A DNA stretch of 19,816 nucleotides. Source: DAOUCV01 sp034432095. Its GTDB lineage: Bacteria > Chloroflexota > Dehalococcoidia > Dehalococcoidales > UBA2162. Below the pieces are notes generated by a model that had not been told where the DNA came from, searched no databases, and was given only the letters and a program-made list of their open reading frames with translations. The stretch covers positions 1-19,816 of the forward strand of contig DAOUCV010000028.1 in NCBI GenBank assembly GCA_034432095.1, written 5' to 3'. The position numbers and the translations under genes were made by a program. The stretch's first letter is position 1. Each line of letters begins with the position of its first letter. This document shows positions 15,631 through 19,816 of the stretch, piece after piece.

Positions 15631-16437
15631 TTAGGTGTCCAGCTTCGACAAATCAAACTTCATGCCGTCACGGGCGGCGATTACCTTAACTCCGGTTTTT
15701 TCGGTCAGCTTCTCGGCTACCTGCCAGGGTTTTGCCCGCCACATACTCATACCAAAATGAGTCAGGATAGCTACCTTGGGTTTTAGCCCCTTAATAATCT
15801 GCTCGGCATCGGGCACTGCCAGATGGTCAGTTGGCGTCAGCGGGTTTGCGTCAGGAGGGCGGGGTTCGAGGAAGACCAGGTTGATAATCAATAGCTCACC
15901 GCCGTAGTGCTGGCACAAGCCCTCAAAATAGCGGGTATCAGCAATGTAGGAGAAGGCGTATTTGGCAGTTCTAAAGACCATGCCGTAGGTTTCTACCCGG
16001 TGCAGGTGCCGGACCGGAGTGGTGAAGGAAACATTACCTACCGAATAGGACTTACCCTCCTTCAAAACCTCGATACCCTCAAGGTAGTCCTTCAGGTAGG
16101 AAAAAATAACTGGCTCGGTCTCCAGGGCGTCAGCCGGGGCGAACAGCCGGCCGTGCCGCTTGTGTCCACTCTGCGTCATCGCCTCGACCATAATGTTGAC
16201 ATCGGCGGAGTGGTCGAGGTGGCGGTGTGAGACGACGATAGCGCTTAGCTTCTCAGCCTTGAGTTTCCTTTTTGTGGACTGAACGATGCAACCGGGACCG
16301 GGGTCAATAAGTATTTCCGTGCCACTCAGGTTTAGCCACAAGCCCCCCGAGGCAAGAAACTGGTTGATTACCATGAATCTGGCGCCCCCTGTCCCCAGAA
16401 AGGTTATGGTATCGTTTGGCGGCGTCTCTTCTTTCAT
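15631..16437 (-). CDS. MBL-fold metallo-hydrolase
   Basis: The 268-residue protein has the metallo-beta-lactamase fold: TFLGTGGAR at 12-20, the metal motif HRHLDH at 71-76, LHRVETYG in mid-protein, YIADTRYF as the second Asp site, and LTHFG near the end. The pattern resembles the RNase Z/PhnP/AtsA branch of small phosphodiesterases rather than true beta-lactamases. I cannot assign a substrate. An in-frame TTG at 16467 would add ten hydrophobic residues, but I chose the ATG at 16435-16437 because the promoter -10 ends ten bases upstream of it. No Shine-Dalgarno is present. It is divergent from the HIT gene and lies upstream of the radical SAM gene on the same strand, with a 77-base gap. Confidence 0.87.
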   Translation of the reverse strand: MKEETPPNDTITFLGTGGARFMVINQFLASGGLWLNLSGTEILIDPGPGCIVQSTKRKLKAEKLSAIVVSHRHLDHSADVNIMVEAMTQSGHKRHGRLFAPADALETEPVIFSYLKDYLEGIEVLKEGKSYSVGNVSFTTPVRHLHRVETYGMVFRTAKYAFSYIADTRYFEGLCQHYGGELLIINLVFLEPRPPDANPLTPTDHLAVPDAEQIIKGLKPKVAILTHFGMSMWRAKPWQVAEKLTEKTGVKVIAARDGMKFDLSKLDT

Positions 16438-16447
16438 CGTTAATGTA

Positions 16448-16476
16448 AATATAAAGGATAACAGCAATTTTTACAA
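16448..16476 (-). promoter_or_regulatory. MBL hydrolase promoter, near-leaderless
   Basis: On the minus strand TTGTAA (16471-16476) and TATATT (16448-16453, 5 of 6 matches) are 17 bases apart. The -10 ends ten bases before the ATG, so transcription would start within about four bases of it, leaving no room for a ribosome binding site. Confidence 0.55.
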
Positions 16477-16481
16477 TTCCT

Positions 16482-16510
16482 TTGACGTCCGAAGGGCCGC
16501 GGACTAAAAT
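16482..16510 (+). promoter_or_regulatory. HIT gene promoter
   Basis: TTGACG (16482-16487, 5 of 6) and TAAAAT (16505-16510, 5 of 6) are separated by exactly 17 bases, one of the best promoter matches in the window. The predicted start near 16517 precedes AGGGAG (16531-16536) and the ATG at 16543. Confidence 0.65.
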
Positions 16511-16542
16511 AGCTTAGGTAGCCAGTGGGCAGGGAGAATGAT

Positions 16543-17016
16543 ATGAACCACATCTGGGCACCGTGGCGTATGGAATATATTGAGATGGAGAAACCGAAAG
16601 GATGTATCCTCTGCGAAAAACCTAAACAGGATAAGGATGCGGAAAACCACATCCTTTATCGGGGAGGCAAGAATTTCATCATCCTGAATACCTACCCCTA
16701 CAACCCGGGGCATTTGATGATAGCCCCCTACCGGCACATTGCCAGTTTGGAGAAGATGACTGAGGAGGAGCGTCACGAGCACTTTGAGATTGTTAGTCGG
16801 AGTATTGAGGTCTTGAGGCGGGAACTTAGCCCCGATGGTTTTAATCTGGGCATAAATATTGGCAGAGCGGCTGGGGCTGGCATAGCAGACCACGTCCACA
16901 CCCACATTGTGCCCCGGTGGCAGGGTGACACCAACTATATGACGGTGGTATCTGACATAAGGGTAGTGCCTGAAGCGCTGGCTAAGACCTATGAGAAGCT
17001 AAAAGGGAAGTTTTAG
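16543..17016 (+). CDS. HIT-family nucleotide hydrolase/transferase
   Basis: Histidine-triad protein, 157 residues, with the catalytic triad H117-V-H119-T-H121 (ADHVHTHIVPRW) and the N-terminal pattern MNHIWAPWRMEYI followed by C21-x2-C24, seen in zinc-binding HITs of the Ap4A phosphorylase/adenylyltransferase-like branch. Such enzymes cleave nucleoside phosphoramidates or diadenosine polyphosphates; the exact substrate cannot be told. I chose the ATG at 16543 (AGGGAG six bases upstream) over an in-frame GTG at 16525, which would put the ribosome binding site inside the coding region. Confidence 0.92.
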   Translation: MNHIWAPWRMEYIEMEKPKGCILCEKPKQDKDAENHILYRGGKNFIILNTYPYNPGHLMIAPYRHIASLEKMTEEERHEHFEIVSRSIEVLRRELSPDGFNLGINIGRAAGAGIADHVHTHIVPRWQGDTNYMTVVSDIRVVPEALAKTYEKLKGKF

Positions 17017-17044
17017 GCTAAGAAAATGGTTTATCAACCTCTAC

Positions 17045-17170
17045 TTTCTGGGGAGTCTAAGAGGGGCGTCAGCCCTTCTTCCAAAGAACTTTCCCCCTTC
17101 CCTTGATAAGGGAAGGGGGTCAGGCACCCAGAAAAATCTAAGATTTTTCTGGGTGCCTCAGGGGGATAGG
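17045..17170. repeat. Intergenic GC-hairpin repeat, copy C, with inserted perfect palindrome
   Basis: The copy holds an AGAGGGGC/GCCCTTCT hairpin, then a perfect 12-base stem (17093-17104 with 17108-17119, loop GAT). After that comes an exact inverted repeat of 18 bases (17122-17139 with 17141-17158) around one central base. TCAGG stands on both sides of the palindrome core (17120-17124 and 17158-17162), as if it had been inserted with a target duplication. It fills most of the 200-base gap between the HIT and PK-C genes and may end transcription. Confidence 0.6.
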
Positions 17171-17216
17171 TTGCTAAACAATCTCAAATTTTAAGCTGAG
17201 AAAAAGGAGGTCAAAT

Positions 17217-17822
17217 TTGGAAGAGAAAATTGTCTACTTTGAGACACCGGGTCTGGAGAATACTGCGGAGACACTGCGTCTGGCGGCGGAGCGGGCAAAG
17301 GCTCGAGGAATAAATAAAATCGTCCTCGCCTCGACGAGAGGGGATACCGCTCGTCTGGCGATGGAACGCTTCGCCGGTACTGATATCAAGATGGTGGTGG
17401 TGCCCCATCAGTATGGCTTTGGTGAAACACAAAGGTTCCCGCCGGAACTGATTGCCGAGCTGGAGCAGAAAGGGCACCGCGTTCACTTCGGTACCATGCT
17501 GTTCCACACTGATGGCTTCTATGGTATGAACGCCCCCACTGCTCTGGCCAATATCCTCCGTGCTTTCTGCCAGGGAATGAAGGTCTGCGTTGAGATCATC
17601 CTGATGGCGGCAAATGCTGGCTGTGTCGCTGTTGGCGAGAAGGTCATCGCGGTAGCCGGCACCGGTCGAGGTGCTGACACCGCCGTGGTAGCCATCGCTT
17701 CTACCTCCACCAGGCTCAGCGATTTTCACCTTACGGAGATTATCTGCAAGCCGTTGCAGACCAAGTCGCTGCTACCCCCTCCTCCCGGTGCTGGCGGCGT
17801 GAGACCTGGCCCGGGAAGGTAG
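17217..17822 (+). CDS. Stand-alone pyruvate kinase C-terminal (alpha/beta) domain protein
   Basis: The 201-residue protein matches only the C-terminal domain of pyruvate kinase. NTAETLRLAAERAKARGINKIVLASTRG (split: NTAETLRLAAERA, then INKIVLASTRGDTARLA) forms the first strand-helix units, and VIAVAGTGRGADTAVVAIAS ends the domain. The TIM-barrel catalytic domain is absent, so it cannot be a pyruvate kinase. In the full enzyme this domain binds allosteric effectors, so a sensor or scaffold role is possible but unproven. The tail after residue 185 is Pro/Gly-rich low complexity. The start is TTG at 17217 with AAGGAGG (17204-17210) six bases upstream. Confidence 0.85.
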   Translation: MEEKIVYFETPGLENTAETLRLAAERAKARGINKIVLASTRGDTARLAMERFAGTDIKMVVVPHQYGFGETQRFPPELIAELEQKGHRVHFGTMLFHTDGFYGMNAPTALANILRAFCQGMKVCVEIILMAANAGCVAVGEKVIAVAGTGRGADTAVVAIASTSTRLSDFHLTEIICKPLQTKSLLPPPPGAGGVRPGPGR

Positions 17823-17827
17823 TAAGT

Positions 17828-18079
17828 TTAGTACTGAGTTCCTGCGCCGAACCTACGAATCGAGGAGTTCCCTGGACTAGGGGATACTGTGTGGGTGGGA
17901 AGCCTTTTGATGATTTTTCGTAGGTTCAAGAGTGCATCTTCTGTATTACGCTTCATTTCCAATCTCTCATCAATATCTGGGACTAGCGGCAGGATAGTGC
18001 TATCTCCGCTTGGCAGGCATGCAAGCGCTTGATTTTGACGAAACGGTCTCAGGCTGGGGGGACAATTATGATATAATTT
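17828..18079 (-). other. Intergenic stretch with an open frame (possible small or decayed gene) and an inverted repeat
   Basis: On the minus strand a frame stays open for about 84 codons and ends at TAA (17828-17830). The only usable starts are a TTG and, two codons on, the ATG at 17954-17956, giving 42 residues (MKRNTEDALLNLRKIIKRLP at the start). It reads like protein but I recognise no family and see no ribosome binding site. GAACCTACGAA (17849-17859) and TTCGTAGGTTC (17917-17927) form an exact 11-base inverted repeat within it. It may be a remnant, a small gene or chance. Confidence 0.25.
18069..18077 (+). promoter_or_regulatory. MATE gene promoter (extended -10)
   Basis: TGATATAAT combines TG (18069-18070) with a perfect TATAAT at 18072-18077. 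No good -35 lies at 16-18 bases; TTGACG at 18035-18040 is too far away. The predicted start is near 18084, followed by AAAGGAG at 18104-18110. Confidence 0.5.
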
Positions 18080-18116
18080 TTAGAATTTGGCTGGTTACCG
18101 TGGAAAGGAGTAACCC

Positions 18117-19505
18117 TTGGGGATAGAAAAGATGACAGGTTCTGCCGGCGGCAGGACTGTAGATAAGCGGGACTGGACCAAAGCCAGCATCACCGGTAAC
18201 CTCTGGTCGCTAGCCTGGCCTATGACAATAAGCGGCGCCGTGATGATGCTGGGTCCTACTATTGACATGATATGGGTAGGGAGGTTAGGTTCAGCCTCCA
18301 TCGCTGGCGTGGGTACTTCCGGTTTGGCTGTCATGTTGATAAATTCGCTGATAATGGGCCTATTCACCGGTCTAAGAGCTATGGTGGCTCGCTTTGTGGG
18401 AGCTGGCGATGAAAAAAGTGCTAATCATGTGTCTCAGCAGGCTTTTGTTATCGGTATTGGTCTATCTTTGTTCTTAGCCGTAGTAGGTCTCTTCTTGGCT
18501 GAGCCGATATCGATGTTATGGGGGCTGGAAGCCGATGTCGTCGCCGAAGGAGCGGCTTATATGCGTATACAATTAGTAGGCATATTCACCATGTCCTTCG
18601 GGATGTTAGCTCAGAGCGTTATGCAGGCATCCGGTGATGCCCAGACTCCGATGAAAATAAGCATCGGCACCAGGCTTTTCCACATTGCGCTTTGCCCCTT
18701 TTTAATCTTCGGCTGGTGGGTGTTTCCTCGTCTGGGTGTTAGTGGTGCCGCTCTGACTGGCGTCATTTCTCAGGGTGTGGGAGGAGCCATCGCGCTGTGG
18801 ATTCTCTTCAGCGGGAGAACGCGACTGCGGCTAACCTTGAAAAACTTTGGCTTTGACTGGAAGATGATATGGCGTATGGTCAAGATTGGCATTCCGGCTT
18901 CATTAGGCGGCATCCATATGAATGTTGGCGGCGTTATCTTTATGTGGTTTATCGCTCCCTTTGGCACCTCAGCGGTAGCCGGTCATACCCTTGTCTCTAG
19001 GGTAGACAGCTTTGTCTTCATGCCGGCTATGGGACTGGGCTCAGCGGCGGGTATACTGGCGGCACAGAACCTGGGGGCAGGCAAGCCTGAACGGTCGGAG
19101 AGAACAGCCTGGATAGCCATTGGCTGGTTCACCAGCATCATGTTCATCTTTTCTCTGGCGTTATTCTTTTGGGCTGAACCTGTAGTCCGTATCTTCAATG
19201 CTGAGGCGGAGCTGGTAGAAATAGCCGGTAAGTTTCTCAGGATACAAATAGCCAGCTATATGGTGAATGGACTGATTATGGTGCTTATGAACGTTCTGAA
19301 CAGCGTGGGTGATACCCTGGTATCGATGATAATTGATGTGGTGACCATGTGGGGCATACGGGTGCCCCTCGCCATTTTTCTACCGAAGGTTGCCAATCTG
19401 GGCGTTTATGGTATTAGATGGGCTCTGGTGGCTGACTTAGTCTCGTCAGCGATTATTTTCGTGGCATATTTCAAGCTGGGACGATGGAAGCACAAGAAAG
19501 TATAG
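18117..19505 (+). CDS. MATE-family efflux transporter
   Basis: Membrane antiporter of the multidrug and toxic compound extrusion family, which exports drugs or metabolites using a Na+ or H+ gradient. The 462-residue protein shows about 12 hydrophobic segments in two similar halves. Family features include LWSLAWPMTISGAVMMLGPT with IDMIWVGRLGSASIAGVGTS near the N-terminus, VMQASGDAQTPMKI ending the first half's conserved loop, and ALTGVISQGVGG. In the second half, GHTLVSRVDSFVFMPAMGLGSAA is the matching conserved region. The TTG at 18117 was chosen because AAAGGAG ends six bases upstream; the next ATG (18132) is too far. The substrate cannot be predicted. An insertion sequence begins shortly after its stop. 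Confidence 0.93.
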   Translation: MGIEKMTGSAGGRTVDKRDWTKASITGNLWSLAWPMTISGAVMMLGPTIDMIWVGRLGSASIAGVGTSGLAVMLINSLIMGLFTGLRAMVARFVGAGDEKSANHVSQQAFVIGIGLSLFLAVVGLFLAEPISMLWGLEADVVAEGAAYMRIQLVGIFTMSFGMLAQSVMQASGDAQTPMKISIGTRLFHIALCPFLIFGWWVFPRLGVSGAALTGVISQGVGGAIALWILFSGRTRLRLTLKNFGFDWKMIWRMVKIGIPASLGGIHMNVGGVIFMWFIAPFGTSAVAGHTLVSRVDSFVFMPAMGLGSAAGILAAQNLGAGKPERSERTAWIAIGWFTSIMFIFSLALFFWAEPVVRIFNAEAELVEIAGKFLRIQIASYMVNGLIMVLMNVLNSVGDTLVSMIIDVVTMWGIRVPLAIFLPKVANLGVYGIRWALVADLVSSAIIFVAYFKLGRWKHKKV

Positions 19506-19581
19506 ATATGGTTGAAATGGTACATTTGGCATCACCCCGATACTGTAACATTTTGGTCGGTTGAGGTTGACAGTAAAGAGA

Positions 19582-19638
19582 GAGAGACCTCGCAGAACCC
19601 GGAATGGCTTCAAGTAAGCTAATCTTTGGAGGTCTCTC
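19582..19638 (+). promoter_or_regulatory. Hairpin masking the transposase ribosome binding site
   Basis: GAGAGACCTC (19582-19591) is the exact reverse complement of GAGGTCTCTC (19629-19638). The right arm overlaps GGAGG (19628-19632), the Shine-Dalgarno of the transposase ATG at 19640. In a transcript reading in from the MATE gene the stem would hide this site. Confidence 0.55.
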
Positions 19639-19639
19639 A

Positions 19640-19816
19640 ATGGAAAGCATAGAAGAATTAGCCGTAAAACTCAAGAGGGATGTGGGGAGGTGGGAGGAGG
19701 TGAAATCTTCAACTGGGCTTGCAATTTGGCTCAAGAAGTAGCCAAAGCCCTACTGGAGAATATCGACGGGGAGCTAATGAGGGAGAGGGACAGAAGCCTG
19801 GAGGTAGAATGTCTGA
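19640..19816 (+). pseudogene. ISLre2-like transposase N-terminus, frameshifted and cut by window end
   Basis: From the ATG the first frame reads MESIEELAVKLKRDVGRWEE and then stops at TAG 19739-19741. From about 19699 a second frame, shifted by -1, reads GEIFNWACNLAQEVAKALLE and on through ENIDGELMRERDRSLEVECL to the window end. This resembles the continuing N-terminal region of ISLre2/UPF0236 transposases, where an acidic ELxxERD motif is typical. The frame change falls in the G-rich stretch 19684-19701, with no A-rich slippery site. It is therefore probably a lost base (or a sequencing error), not programmed frameshifting. The catalytic domain is outside the window. Confidence 0.5.

Larger units (their letters stand above)
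19550..19816 (+). mobile_element. Insertion sequence, ISLre2/UPF0236-like, 5' part only
   Basis: The segment after the MATE gene ends carries a leader hairpin and the beginning of a transposase resembling the ISLre2 (UPF0236) family. The left boundary is only approximate: I cannot see the outer terminal repeat without the right end, which lies beyond the window. No target duplication can be checked. Confidence 0.5.

Noticed and set aside
13697..17016. Radical SAM, MBL and HIT genes as a biosynthetic or RiPP cluster
   Set aside because: No precursor peptide or transporter is linked, the HIT gene is divergent with its own promoter, and the radical SAM family is a broadly distributed housekeeping type.
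17093..17119. Perfect 12-base stem as an intrinsic terminator of the HIT gene
   Set aside because: No T run follows on the plus strand and the same motif recurs in other gaps, so it is treated as part of the repeat family; termination remains possible.
19567..19572. Perfect TTGACA in the IS leader as a promoter
   Set aside because: No acceptable -10 at 16-18 bases downstream (TCGCAG at 17), so it is left unannotated.

Overview
This is a compact bacterial chromosome segment, roughly 50-55% GC, holding housekeeping genes typical of a replication-origin neighbourhood. I infer a member of the Chloroflexota, probably class Dehalococcoidia. The reasons are the gene set (a TPR protein directly upstream of gyrA, a stand-alone pyruvate-kinase C-domain protein, an alkaline-phosphatase-superfamily PGM or homoserine kinase joined to aspartokinase), the frequent TTG starts, and the style of the intergenic repeats. 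The placement rests on recognition, not on a search, and should be held loosely.

Layout. Positions 1-316 hold a possible gene tail, an AT-rich palindrome and a good promoter. Then come gyrB (+, 317-2254); a minus-strand block dnaA (4167-5537), obgE (2894-3970), nadD (2292-2897), with obgE and nadD overlapping; and a divergent plus-strand pair fmt (5848-6789), mazG (6812-7594). A minus-strand tRNA-Pro(CGG) follows at 7610-7684. Next on the plus strand are an apgM-like PGM or homoserine kinase (7824-9014), aspartokinase lysC (9019-10239), a TPR protein (10432-11259) and gyrA (11275-13713). gyrA overlaps the 3' end of a minus-strand B12-binding-type radical SAM gene (13697-15553); an MBL-fold hydrolase (15631-16437) lies upstream of it on the same strand. 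A divergent promoter pair separates the hydrolase from a HIT hydrolase (16543-17016). Then follow a pyruvate-kinase C-domain protein (17217-17822), a MATE transporter (18117-19505) and the 5' end of an insertion sequence cut by the window edge.

How it fits together. dnaA, gyrA and gyrB supply replication initiation and supercoiling. obgE and nadD serve ribosome/GTPase function and NAD synthesis. fmt makes the initiator formyl-Met-tRNA, and mazG cleans nucleotide pools. lysC with its PGM-like neighbour looks like an aspartate/threonine pathway operon. Copies of one GC-hairpin intergenic repeat family sit at about 7742-7820, 10285-10370 and 17045-17170.

I found no defence island, CRISPR array, biosynthetic cluster or clearly new multi-gene system. 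The more interesting signals are at smaller scale: a DnaA with altered box-contacting residues; quinolone-pocket substitutions in GyrA; an in-frame internal start in lysC; two genes whose promoters predict leaderless mRNAs; a perfect 18-bp palindrome that appears to be inserted into a repeat copy; and an IS hairpin that would hide the transposase ribosome binding site.
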